A stretch of DNA of 64,000 nt, taken from an uncultured Flavobacteriaceae bacterium (GTDB taxonomy: Bacteria; Bacteroidota; Bacteroidia; Flavobacteriales; Flavobacteriaceae). A program made the position numbers and the translations under genes. Below the pieces are notes generated by a model. It ran no database searches and had not been told where the DNA came from. It saw nothing but the letters and a program-made list of their open reading frames with translations. Of the stretch, positions 43,171 through 51,571 are shown piece after piece. Numbering within the stretch: position 1 is the stretch's first letter; each line of letters begins with the position of its first letter. The stretch covers positions 930,001-994,000 of the forward strand of contig CANMFO010000001.1 in assembly GCA_947497245.1 (NCBI GenBank), in the 5' to 3' direction.

Positions 43171-45378
43171 CTAAAACTGTTTTAAAAATGTGATTTTGCC
43201 AATAAACTGTGTACTTTGTTGTACAGGGTCAAAAACATCGGTCTGGGTATCGTTGAATACAAGATAGATAAAGGACAATGGCATATACTCCCAACTAAAT
43301 CGAACGTTCCATCTTCCTTGCTCATTAAAGCTGTTGTATTGATAAAAGGTGGACAGCTGTAACCTCGGATTAAGTGCCAACCTTAAATTTGCCGTGTACA
43401 AATTGGTTTCCAAATCTTCTTCCAGAATGCCCACTCCGCTTATGTCATTGTGCTCATAATTTAAAGAAAGCGTAGCATGGGGTATGGGGGCAAAGCGTGC
43501 GGCCGCATTAATGGTAGTTCTGGTTCCGTTATAAAAATCACCAAAATTCACCCCAAGGTCTCCCGACCATTTTTTTGAAAGGTCGGTATTGTACTGAACC
43601 AGATAACGCGTATAAAAATAGCTGTCCTGTCCAATCTCCAAACCTAAAGGTGCAAAGTTAAAATTGATGTTTTGCCATGTTGGGGTAGTGGACACTTCCA
43701 AAAAACTATTGTCCTTGAACCAAGTGAACACCGGAAAAATGTATAGGCTGGCTTGTTGGAAGCTGCTTGGGTCGGTAGCATCGTGATTATAGTTCACGAA
43801 CACCCCGGGGTCCCATCTGCGGATCCAATCTATTTTTTTGGGTCTCCAGATATAATACCCACCAGGATTATGGCGAATTACATTGTTTTGCCTTACAAAA
43901 CCAATTCTTGGGTTGTAATTGGCATCGGTGTATTCCGTTACCCACCCATAGTAGTATTTATTGGAATCGTTCCCTACAAAAATCCTACCGGCATAACCGG
44001 TCTTTCCGGTAGCCTCATCAATGGAGGTTGACAAGAGGTATTGGATATCCCATTGGCTGGTCGGGCGAATTTGTCCATCAAGGGTAATCGTTGTGTTGTT
44101 GTTGCTTTCCAATCCCAACTCGGAAAATCCATCGTCTAGTCGGTGGGTGACCATAAGGCCCATATTGTTCTCCCTACCATAGTTTTTTAAGTAGCGCAAC
44201 ACGCCAAAATTGGCCCCCGCCGAATTTTCGGTTTCCCGTTGACGAACAAAAAGCCCTGCAAAAGCATTTTTTTCGGTACGCTGTGTAAACCGTGCCCCCA
44301 CATCTATTGGAGCTGGAACGGCGTTGAACGCTCCCTGCAATCCGATCCTTCTGCTGAAGAACGGACGTATAGACCGTTGTAATCCTCCTGCCCATATACC
44401 AGAGTTTTCCAGGAAGAACTGTCTTCGTTCGGGAAAAAATATGTTGAAACGCTCCAGGTTATTAACGGCAAGGTCCACATCTGCCTGGGCAAAATCCGTA
44501 TTTACGGTAAGATCCAGAACGGTTTTTGGATTTATGGCCCATTTGGTATCTACCCCGACTTTGGGTTCGCTCAATTTGTCAATAAGCGCATCACCTTCCT
44601 TATTTTCATCATATTGATAGAGTGCATAGGGTTCGATCCGAATGTTTGTTGAAGGAGGGGGAGCTTGGATGCCAACCAACTTCGCGGCGTAGGTCATTCG
44701 ATAGGGGGTAAAGGACTGGGGTATTGCCGGAAAGGAAGAAACCTCAATGTCCCTTCTCGCGTAACGGATCAGGGTAAAGCCCAGTTCAATGGAATTGCCT
44801 TTTTCGGGAAGATTGTAGCGCAGCGATTTAAAGGGTATGGCCATTTCGACCATGTACCCTTCATTGGTCCTTTTTGTTCTGACCCGCCAAAGGGTATTCC
44901 ATCCCGTATCAAAGTTATTGCCATTGAAATTCTGAAAGTCCCGTTGATTGCCATAGGGCGTAGTCTGGAAACCCTGTGCGTATTGCTTTAGGTTTTGCGG
45001 GTCAAGTGCGATTCCGAAGATATCATTTTCACCCCATTCGAAGTCTCTCCGAAGGTCTTGGATCCGGATGCCTTCGATTCCCAACGAATCTTTGCAGAAA
45101 GCTCCGAGGTAGAGGTTTTTGTCATCGTACAAAAAGCGTACTTCAGTGCTATACCTAACATCACCGCCCTGTCTTGGTTCCCTTCTAAAAAAATCATCAA
45201 TGATCTTTGCTTTATCCCAATCCGGCTCGTCCAAGGAACCATCCAATCGTATTTCACCCTTGGCTTTTGAAACTTTAAGTTCAAAAGCTTGTTCCTGAGG
45301 GGGGAAATTATCCGCTTTCTCTTGTGCCGTACCTAACCAAGGACAGACCACAAACACCAATAAAAGTATCCGGTTCAT
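43171..45378 (-). CDS. DUF5916 outer-membrane protein with N-terminal CBM9-like domain
   Basis: A 735-residue exported protein. After a leader (ILLLVFVVCPWLGTAQ) comes a carbohydrate-binding family 9-like domain (~30-235; GEIRLDGSLDEPDWDKA, VRFLYDDKNLYLGAFC, GYMVEMAIPFKSLRY). A large DUF5916 beta-barrel follows (FFPERRQFFLENSGIW, PFFSRRIGL, ending QFIGKITFLKQF). This family is widespread in Bacteroidetes outer membranes with unknown cargo. It is the last gene after two DUF3526 permeases and an ABC ATPase on the same strand, with only a 1-bp gap, so it could provide the outer-membrane step of an export system. Confidence 0.88.
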   Translation of the reverse strand: MNRILLLVFVVCPWLGTAQEKADNFPPQEQAFELKVSKAKGEIRLDGSLDEPDWDKAKIIDDFFRREPRQGGDVRYSTEVRFLYDDKNLYLGAFCKDSLGIEGIRIQDLRRDFEWGENDIFGIALDPQNLKQYAQGFQTTPYGNQRDFQNFNGNNFDTGWNTLWRVRTKRTNEGYMVEMAIPFKSLRYNLPEKGNSIELGFTLIRYARRDIEVSSFPAIPQSFTPYRMTYAAKLVGIQAPPPSTNIRIEPYALYQYDENKEGDALIDKLSEPKVGVDTKWAINPKTVLDLTVNTDFAQADVDLAVNNLERFNIFFPERRQFFLENSGIWAGGLQRSIRPFFSRRIGLQGAFNAVPAPIDVGARFTQRTEKNAFAGLFVRQRETENSAGANFGVLRYLKNYGRENNMGLMVTHRLDDGFSELGLESNNNTTITLDGQIRPTSQWDIQYLLSTSIDEATGKTGYAGRIFVGNDSNKYYYGWVTEYTDANYNPRIGFVRQNNVIRHNPGGYYIWRPKKIDWIRRWDPGVFVNYNHDATDPSSFQQASLYIFPVFTWFKDNSFLEVSTTPTWQNINFNFAPLGLEIGQDSYFYTRYLVQYNTDLSKKWSGDLGVNFGDFYNGTRTTINAAARFAPIPHATLSLNYEHNDISGVGILEEDLETNLYTANLRLALNPRLQLSTFYQYNSFNEQGRWNVRFSWEYMPLSFIYLVFNDTQTDVFDPVQQSTQFIGKITFLKQF

Positions 45379-45379
45379 A

Positions 45380-46807
45380 TCAACTTGAAGTTAGAATGCC
45401 TTCTTTTGTTGTTCGTCGGGAAAAGAGGAAGCCCAACCCAAACAATCCCACCGAAATTAGAAACAACAATGGCATCACCACTGAGGAAGCAAACGATTTC
45501 TGCTGATATTGAAATTTTGGAAGGTCGGTGTAATTTTTCTGTGAGAAATTTTGATTGTTGTATAAGAAGGGCATAAAATGTTGCCGCCAGCTTGCCGCAA
45601 AACCTACCACCTGTTTTCTGAAACTTTCGTAGTCCTGGGTAGCCGTTCCCGCCATTTGGTTTAAAGATTCCTGGACAATGATCGCGGGCGAGATCCATTT
45701 AAATTGACCGACCCAATTTTGCTGTTTTTTCAATTGGCCTTCATAGGCATTCACAACGGGCGACAATTCTTCCTTTACCAGCTTTTGGGAGGCCATATAG
45801 CGATGGTAGAACCCACGAAATTGGGTAGTGTCGTTTATGGCGTATTCCGGATGGTCACGCAAGTAATTGTCCAATATCTCATCTTGCTTCTTGATCACCT
45901 CTGCCTTTAGCCCACGCATTTCGTTGATCATCAAAGTACGGGAGGGCATGGGATAGAGCGTATTGCCCAATTGGTTCAACACCGAGGGAATCAAAAGCAC
46001 AAAGGCGATCCATAACCCTAATAGGGCAACCGCATTTTTTGCGGAACTGCCTACCCAAAGGTTGATCAAAAAGGCCAAGGCAAACCAAAACAACATATAA
46101 GCGATAACCAGGCCGAACAAACTTAAAAATGCAGCGGTCTTTGGAAAAGGCGGAGAAACCATAAAAAATACCAGGGTAAGCGCATAGGCCACGATTATCG
46201 ATAACCAGAAGAAACGAAGTACCAATTTTTGTAATACCCAGTGTCTGATGCGAATGGGCTGCGATGCCAAAAGTTTTAGGGAACCACTCTCCTTTTCGGA
46301 AGATAGCACGTTGTACGAGAAGGCAATGATCAGCAGCGGCAATAGGTACACAATGACGAAGGCCAGATCAAAGCTGCCAAAAAGCAGCTGTACGGGACTG
46401 GTCATTTCGGCAAAATTGAGGGTGAAATCGTCCCCTGATACCGTAGGTTTGACATAATGCGTGAAAAGATCGCCTTGACCAGTAGCCATAAATGCCATAG
46501 CTTGTGGTTCCATGGCAGCAACTCTTGGATGGTAGTTGCCAACAGCCATGGGGCTTGTAGGAATGGTCCATCTTGATACGCTCACCTCCATTCCGCGTTC
46601 CACGGAATCAAGAAGTTTTAACATCATGACATCGTTCTCCTTAACTTCTAAATGTGCCGCAGCGATATCATTTTTGCGTTTTTCGATTTTTTTAAGCCCA
46701 TTGAAAGTCGAAAATCCGAACAACAATAACAGTACAATACTCAACAGTTGTATCCAGCGACTGCGCAATAGGAATTTCAATTCGTATTTAAAATTATAGG
46801 ATAGCAT
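45380..46807 (-). CDS. ABC-2 type permease, DUF3526 family (second copy)
   Basis: A 475-residue membrane protein with an N-terminal span (FLLRSRWIQLLSIVLLLLFG), an extracytoplasmic domain (~45-165, including YHPRVAAMEP), and a bundle of five or more spans containing YNVLSSEKESGSLKLLASQP, the typical ABC-2 coupling segment. A second external domain precedes the final span. DUF3526 permeases pair with an ATPase and are believed to export or extract lipids, peptides or copper-related factors. The chosen ATG gives MLSYNFKYELKFLLR. It lies 2 bp from the first permease gene. Confidence 0.85.
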   Translation of the reverse strand: MLSYNFKYELKFLLRSRWIQLLSIVLLLLFGFSTFNGLKKIEKRKNDIAAAHLEVKENDVMMLKLLDSVERGMEVSVSRWTIPTSPMAVGNYHPRVAAMEPQAMAFMATGQGDLFTHYVKPTVSGDDFTLNFAEMTSPVQLLFGSFDLAFVIVYLLPLLIIAFSYNVLSSEKESGSLKLLASQPIRIRHWVLQKLVLRFFWLSIIVAYALTLVFFMVSPPFPKTAAFLSLFGLVIAYMLFWFALAFLINLWVGSSAKNAVALLGLWIAFVLLIPSVLNQLGNTLYPMPSRTLMINEMRGLKAEVIKKQDEILDNYLRDHPEYAINDTTQFRGFYHRYMASQKLVKEELSPVVNAYEGQLKKQQNWVGQFKWISPAIIVQESLNQMAGTATQDYESFRKQVVGFAASWRQHFMPFLYNNQNFSQKNYTDLPKFQYQQKSFASSVVMPLLFLISVGLFGLGFLFSRRTTKEGILTSS

Positions 46808-46809
46808 GA

Positions 46810-48216
46810 TTAAATGGTTTTGATTGATAGTAGTAGAAATCCAAAGGAGGCCGCAAGCCATAAACCCATGATCAATAGATTGGACGCGTTTCGGGAAAGG
46901 ACGGAATCCAATTCCGGAGGGCTATATTCAAAAACGGGCAAATTCTTCCAGAAACCGGCATCAGCACGATAGCTCCAATTCCCATACGCCGAATTTTCCG
47001 CGAAGTTGTTGTTCAAAAACTTTTGGGTAGCTATTCTATAGGTTTCCGCTGCATCCGCAAAATCCCAGTGCGTGGCATAATCGGTATGTGCAATGGACAT
47101 GCTCAAAAAACGAGTGGGCAGATAGGGGGAAATGGCTGCCAAGCTCTTATAAACCTTTGATTGCCGCGTGTATTGATTCTTTAGGTGATTGTAATGCTTA
47201 AAATAGACTTCGGCTTGGTGTTCTTCACCCTTCTGCATGCGATAGGCATCAAAGTTGAAAGGCAATTGGTGAAGACTGTCCACCCCATGTTCCCTCAGTA
47301 CTTCCGCCTCCAAAAGTTTTGCTTCCCTGCTCCACGGATTATGACCGTCCAATCCCTCTTTTTTATCTTTTAACACCTTGGCGGCGAACTCCTGTCTGGT
47401 AGGATACGGATGTTTGGTTTCTGCAATATTGCTTGCGGCTTTAGGCGCCCCTAGACAGGCAATGATCCAAATACAGAGTGAAGCTACCAGCGCTATGCCC
47501 GATTTTCTTGCCCTTGCCGAAATCAACAAAACAATATTTACAAAGATGATATAGTAGCCAATGAAGACCAGGTACATCGCAAAAAGCGACCCCCAATTAA
47601 AGATACCGAAGTCCTTTAGGTTGCTTAGCAAGGCCCCGGCGATCGAAAACAAAATTGTGGTCATAAGCAGAATGGGCAGGAAAAGTGCCATCCACTTGCC
47701 CAATAGCCATTTCCAGTTGGAAATTCCCTGACTCTTCAATAGGGTAAGGGTTCCCATTTCCCGCTCTTTGGTAAAACTATTGTATCCCAATAGAATGATT
47801 AGGAGGGGAATGATAAACAAAAGGATAAAATCTGGCGTTAAATCCCCAAAGCGCGCTAAACCGGTTTGGTCGGCGGCAGCACTGAACTGAGCTTCGTTGC
47901 GTTTGTGCGCTTCCAAGAAAATAGAGGTTCCGGCATACTTGTCAACCCCTTGGTCCACCAAAGACAGTGGATATTTGGGTTTAAAGGCATAGGTGCCATA
48001 ATGCGCTGCCGAATGTGGGTTTTTTTCACCTTGGTCGTCCCATAGTGTGCGTTCCACAGTCTTGGCCGAGGCATACTGTTCATTTACATTTTTGTATTGT
48101 TTGGCACTGATCCAAACAGCAACACCCAATAGAAGAATAACAATAATGAATGCTGCGCGTACACGCCCATCCCTTGACAGCTCTTTGGTTTCTTTTAGAA
48201 AAGTCTTTAAAATCAT
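46810..48216 (-). CDS. ABC-2 type permease, DUF3526 family (first copy)
   Basis: A 468-residue paralogue of the next gene, with the same order: an N-terminal span (AAFIIVILLLGVAVWISA), an external domain, an ABC-2 core with YNSFTKEREMGTLTLLKSQG, and a second external domain with HYNHLKNQYTRQSK. The two permeases would form a heterodimer with one ATPase. The stop of the ATPase gene overlaps its ATG by 4 bp. The paired arrangement suggests duplication within the operon. Confidence 0.85.
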   Translation of the reverse strand: MILKTFLKETKELSRDGRVRAAFIIVILLLGVAVWISAKQYKNVNEQYASAKTVERTLWDDQGEKNPHSAAHYGTYAFKPKYPLSLVDQGVDKYAGTSIFLEAHKRNEAQFSAAADQTGLARFGDLTPDFILLFIIPLLIILLGYNSFTKEREMGTLTLLKSQGISNWKWLLGKWMALFLPILLMTTILFSIAGALLSNLKDFGIFNWGSLFAMYLVFIGYYIIFVNIVLLISARARKSGIALVASLCIWIIACLGAPKAASNIAETKHPYPTRQEFAAKVLKDKKEGLDGHNPWSREAKLLEAEVLREHGVDSLHQLPFNFDAYRMQKGEEHQAEVYFKHYNHLKNQYTRQSKVYKSLAAISPYLPTRFLSMSIAHTDYATHWDFADAAETYRIATQKFLNNNFAENSAYGNWSYRADAGFWKNLPVFEYSPPELDSVLSRNASNLLIMGLWLAASFGFLLLSIKTI

Positions 48217-48929
48217 AGGGCCAATTCTTTATAGTCCATTGTAGTGAGATAAGCCTGCTCCAATTCTTGGAGGGAAATGTCCTTGGCCACCAGTTGTTGT
48301 TTTAGCTGACCGTCTTTCATAATGCCGATATGTGTGGCAACTTCCTTTGCACGAAACAGGTCATGGGTCGCCATGAGGGTGGCGACTCCTTTCGTTCGCA
48401 ATTTTTGCAATAGCAATCCAAATTCGTTGCTCGCCTTGGGATCCAATCCGGAGGTAGGCTCATCCAAGAGAAGCACTTTTGCGTCTTTGGCAAGTGCTAT
48501 GGCGATGCCTACCTTTTGACGCATCCCTTTGGAAAAACTGGATATACGTTTTTCGAAGGCTTCTGATTGCAGTCCAGCTTCGCCCAAAAATTCTTTTAGG
48601 TGCTGATTGGAAAGTTTTTTTCCGGCAATTCCCGAAAAATACTCGAGGTTTTCCATGGCCGAAAGGCTGGGATACAACATGAGGTTTTCCGGAATGTAGG
48701 CCAAGAAGCGTTTGGTGGTCTTTGTATTTTCGTGAACGCTCAACTGATTGATAAAAGCACTTCCAGAAGAAGGCTCAATAAAGCCCAATAACAGATTAAT
48801 TGTAGTTGTTTTACCGGCGCCATTGGCACCCAAAAGACAGTAGATATCACTGGACTTGATATGGAGGTTCAATTGGTCCAGTGCTGTTAGCTCACCGTAT
48901 TTTTTAGAAAGGTTGTTAGTTATAATCAT
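48213..48929 (-). CDS. ABC transporter ATP-binding protein
   Basis: A 238-residue ATPase with a complete set of motifs: Walker A LLGANGAGKTTT, a Q-loop region near AYIPENLMLYP, the signature SSFSKGMRQK, Walker B VLLLDEPTSGLD and the switch His in MATHD. It drives the two DUF3526 permeases downstream. The ATG giving MIITNNLSKKYG is preferred; the longer frame (from 49,061) adds 44 residues foreign to the family. About 190 bp separate it from the small His/Cys-rich protein gene upstream. Confidence 0.92.
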   Translation of the reverse strand: MIITNNLSKKYGELTALDQLNLHIKSSDIYCLLGANGAGKTTTINLLLGFIEPSSGSAFINQLSVHENTKTTKRFLAYIPENLMLYPSLSAMENLEYFSGIAGKKLSNQHLKEFLGEAGLQSEAFEKRISSFSKGMRQKVGIAIALAKDAKVLLLDEPTSGLDPKASNEFGLLLQKLRTKGVATLMATHDLFRAKEVATHIGIMKDGQLKQQLVAKDISLQELEQAYLTTMDYKELAL

Positions 48930-49116
48930 TGATTTGTATTTGAAATAGATGGATAAAACCGAACATTCCACCATCAAATTAATGACCGTGAAATGGAACA
49001 GCGCTAAGTGTAGTGTGTTAGTCTCCCGATCTTGAGAATACAGGGAGTATATCGATCTCAAAAAAAGCCAAAAAGGGATTGTTTTAAATGAAAGCCATCA
49101 TTTTCTGGCTCGTTGA

Positions 49117-49422
49117 TCAGGAGTGCGAAGCTGGTGGGGGCCTGGAAAACAAATCTGTTTCCATTAGACTGGAAACGACCTGGAAGTCAGGTACGGGGAT
49201 TTTACTTTGACACTTGGTAAGTATAAATTTCTCTTGAAAGAAATCGAGCGTGGCCGCTAAAGTTTCCGCTTGTTGCGACTCAATGGTTAGAAGACAAAGC
49301 TCACAATGCTTTTCGTGTCCGTTGGTGGTGTCATGGTGTTCATAAACATGGAAAGCAGACGCCTTTATCAGGAGCAAACCAATAAAAAGAACCGCAGCTG
49401 TATGTTTGAACACGTTCTTCAC
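49117..49422 (-). CDS. Small His/Cys-rich exported or membrane protein
   Basis: A protein of about 101 residues, starting at a GTG (MKNVFKHTAAVLFIGLLLIK) because no ATG is available; a TTG six codons earlier is the alternative. One hydrophobic span or leader is followed by a metal-ligand cluster HVYEHHDTTNGHEKHCELC, then a helical part. The His/Cys spacing suggests binding of copper, zinc or a similar metal; similar small genes precede heavy-metal-type transport operons in Bacteroidetes. It lies upstream of an ABC exporter on the same strand, perhaps as a sensor or chaperone. Confidence 0.6.
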   Translation of the reverse strand: MKNVFKHTAAVLFIGLLLIKASAFHVYEHHDTTNGHEKHCELCLLTIESQQAETLAATLDFFQEKFILTKCQSKIPVPDFQVVSSLMETDLFSRPPPASHS

Positions 49423-49649
49423 AATATTCCAAATGTACAAGATTTCACTAGGGTTTATATGTTAAGATTATTATAATTTTAACCGAATTTAACAGCGTAC
49501 AAACCGGGACATTTGCAATATACCGGGGTAAATCCGAATCAAAGTTTTTAGAAAAGGCTGTTTTACAGAACACTTGGAATTTTGCTTTTTCTTTAATGTT
49601 TGCTTCTCTAAATCAATGGTAAAGCTAATCTGGAAAAGAGGACCTATCC

Positions 49650-49884
49650 TTATTTCATATACCCATCAAGCTCTTTTGATATTTCAATTGCTTCGCTAAT
49701 TACACTTTCCGGATAATCGTTTATTTCAAGAATTTTTAAGGCATTCCTGTTATTTAGTTTCCTTAAAATCGAAATCGACGCTTCTCCTATCTACCTATTC
49801 GCTAAAATGGTATAATTCGTATTCATCTACTAGCATATCCCATGCGAAATGATCATATAAACAATAGTTATCCCAATAGGGCAT
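49650..49884 (-). pseudogene. Broken small gene (about 75 codons) with a 7-bp insertion
   Basis: An ATG opens a 29-codon frame (MPYWDNYCLYDHFAWDMLVD, ending YELYHFSE) that hits TAG. A second frame then resumes IGEASISILRKLNNRNALKI and ends DGYMK with TAA. The interruption carries the repeated string ATAGGTAGATAGG. Removing seven bases (TAGGTAG) would join ...HFSE directly to IGEAS..., giving one intact 75-residue protein. Family unknown. The flanks (49,423-49,649) hold no other feature I can support. Confidence 0.4.
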
Positions 49885-49900
49885 AAATATTTGGAATAGG

Positions 49901-49915
49901 TTATATATTTGTCAT
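49901..49915 (+). promoter_or_regulatory. Motif shared by both promoters of the marR unit, copy 1
   Basis: TTATATATTTGTCAT, containing the -7 element TATATTTG, 30 bp upstream of the MarR-family start. The identical 15 bases recur in front of the cytochrome b561 gene. It is probably the core promoter with an overlapping regulator site. Confidence 0.5.
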
Positions 49916-49944
49916 GTTAATTAATAAAATTACAAGTGAATAGT

Positions 49945-50379
49945 ATGGATTCCTTTTTAGATCAATCCGCGGGATACCTGATCAATATGACAGCACTCTT
50001 GTTAAAAAGGGAATTAAATGCAATAATAAAGAGCAATAAGATAGAAGTGACACCCGAACAGTGGGCGATTTTAAATAGGTTACATGAAAAATCGGGTCTA
50101 GCACAAAATGAAGTGGCCAAACTTACTTTTAAAGACAATGCCAATATTACGCGAATAGTGGATAAACTGGAAAGTAAAGGTTTGGTAAAAAGACAAGCAG
50201 ATTCCAATGATAGGAGAGCTTGGAAAATAGCGATCACTAAAAAAGGTACGGAAATACGTAATTCAGTTGAACCATTGGCGATTGAAGTTTTGGACAAAGC
50301 CACTGTTGGTTTAAGTGAAAAAGATGTTCAATTGCTCAACCACACTTTAAAGAAATTATTGGATAATCTCGCCAAATAA
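49945..50379 (+). CDS. MarR-family transcriptional regulator
   Basis: A 144-residue winged-helix regulator: dimerisation helices at both ends, a recognition region QNEVAKLTFKDNANITRIVD and the wing SKGLVKRQADSNDRRAWKIA (Asp-Arg-Arg typical of MarR). MarR proteins usually repress their own and adjacent genes until bound by a phenolic, quinone or oxidant signal. The downstream cytochrome b561 and ABM-domain lipoprotein are likely targets. An in-frame GTG three codons upstream is an alternative start. Confidence 0.88.
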   Translation: MDSFLDQSAGYLINMTALLLKRELNAIIKSNKIEVTPEQWAILNRLHEKSGLAQNEVAKLTFKDNANITRIVDKLESKGLVKRQADSNDRRAWKIAITKKGTEIRNSVEPLAIEVLDKATVGLSEKDVQLLNHTLKKLLDNLAK

Positions 50380-50387
50380 TTTTTTTA

Positions 50388-50417
50388 TTATATATTTGTC
50401 ATAACAAATATTGTTAT
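50388..50417 (+). promoter_or_regulatory. Promoter and MarR-type operator before the cytochrome b561 gene
   Basis: TTATATATTTGTCAT (50,388-50,402), identical to the motif before marR, runs into a 17-bp dyad ATAACAA-ATA-TTGTTAT (50,401-50,417). A 16-18-bp palindrome of this kind, overlapping the -7 element, fits a MarR-family dimer site. Confidence 0.5.
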
Positions 50418-50435
50418 ACAAACATTACGATAGCC

Positions 50436-50969
50436 ATGAGCAAAGAAGATATAAACAATGACTTATCCCATAAATATGGTAAAAGTAACATTGTCATACA
50501 TTGGTTAACAGCGGTCTTAATTTTGGCATTGTTTCCCATGGGAAAATATATGGAAGATAGTACGGCCTCCGAAAAATTGGGTCTAGTAAAGATACATGCC
50601 ATACTCGGCATCGTTGTTTTTATACTAACTATCGCAAGAAGCTATTTGTTTTTTAAGTCTAAACGCCCGGATGACATAAAAACTGGTTCCAAATTCAATG
50701 ATAAACTGGCCGTGTGGATTCACAATGCTTTCTATTTTTTACTAATTGGTATTTCAATAGCCGGATCAGCGACCTTGTTCGGTGGTGGTTATGTGGATGC
50801 GCTAAAATCCGGGAATTCAGATTTAATACTATCAAAGGAGAATATCGCACCTCTTAAAGCTCATGGCCTGTTAGCTACGATTATGATCATACTATTGGTA
50901 TTTCATGTAGTGGGCGTAATAAAACATTATATAATGACCAAAGAAAACACCTTAAAGAGAATGTCTTAA
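50436..50969 (+). CDS. Bacterial cytochrome b561-type membrane protein
   Basis: A 177-residue four-span membrane protein. Haem-ligand candidates are the histidines in NIVIHWLTA, KIHAILGIV, WIHNAFYF and VFHVVGVIKH, matching the b561 (superoxide or quinone oxidoreductase) layout. It transfers electrons between the membrane quinone pool and an acceptor, perhaps superoxide. It is 12 bp upstream of the ABM lipoprotein gene and downstream of a MarR regulator, implying an inducible redox or toxic-compound response. Confidence 0.82.
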   Translation: MSKEDINNDLSHKYGKSNIVIHWLTAVLILALFPMGKYMEDSTASEKLGLVKIHAILGIVVFILTIARSYLFFKSKRPDDIKTGSKFNDKLAVWIHNAFYFLLIGISIAGSATLFGGGYVDALKSGNSDLILSKENIAPLKAHGLLATIMIILLVFHVVGVIKHYIMTKENTLKRMS

Positions 50970-50980
50970 AAAAATAAATT

Positions 50981-51412
50981 ATGGATACACCCAAAAAATT
51001 AAAAGGAATTGTGTTGAAAGTCTCAAGAATCGCCTTAACCGCATCCTTACTGACAAGCATAATTTCATGTAACAATGAAGAAAAATCCAATAATAAATCC
51101 AATATGGAAACTAGTAAATCAGAACATATCATCCTCATAAACCCATTTGAAGTCCCAAAAGGTAAATTGGAAGAATCAATAGTTTACTGGGAAGCTTGTA
51201 GAGACTTCCTTAAAAAGGAACCAGGTTATATTTCAACAAAGTTGCACAAATCAATAAAGGATGGAGCAAAATTTGAATTAATAAACGTTGCAGTTTGGGA
51301 AAGTCCAAAAGCATTTACAGAGGCAAGTCAGAAAATGGCAAAAGAATTGGGAGTTCCACCTACGGAAGGACTTAAGGCCAATCCATCACTTTATACTGTA
51401 ATTAGCGAATGA
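50981..51412 (+). CDS. ABM-domain lipoprotein
   Basis: A 143-residue predicted lipoprotein (ALTASLLTSIISCNNEEKS, lipobox Cys) carrying a dimeric ABM domain: IILINPFEVPKGKLEESIVY, the middle EPGYISTKLHKS and the strand FELINVAVWESPKAF. It probably sits in the periplasm. Its close coupling with cytochrome b561 suggests that its substrate is quinone-like or a reactive aromatic compound. Confidence 0.78.
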   Translation: MDTPKKLKGIVLKVSRIALTASLLTSIISCNNEEKSNNKSNMETSKSEHIILINPFEVPKGKLEESIVYWEACRDFLKKEPGYISTKLHKSIKDGAKFELINVAVWESPKAFTEASQKMAKELGVPPTEGLKANPSLYTVISE

Positions 51413-51452
51413 TAATAGGGCCATTCCACTTTTGGTTCATAAAATTTTGACC

Positions 51453-51527
51453 AAAACAATCATCCTGCGCAGGCTCCGGCAGACAGTGCCCCTACACCTG
51501 CCTTATGGGGCACGGAGTAGGGGAGTG
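51453..51527. repeat. 75-bp interspersed hairpin repeat, copy 2
   Basis: Matches copy 1 at 43,028-43,102 with three substitutions. The stem GTGCCCC/GGGGCAC is fully paired here. It lies between two convergent transcription units (ABM lipoprotein and Gfo/Idh/MocA gene), so it may also act as a terminator. Confidence 0.75.
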
Positions 51528-51571
51528 GAGAGGCAGAAACCGCAGGAAAAATCAGGAACGAAGCAAAACCA

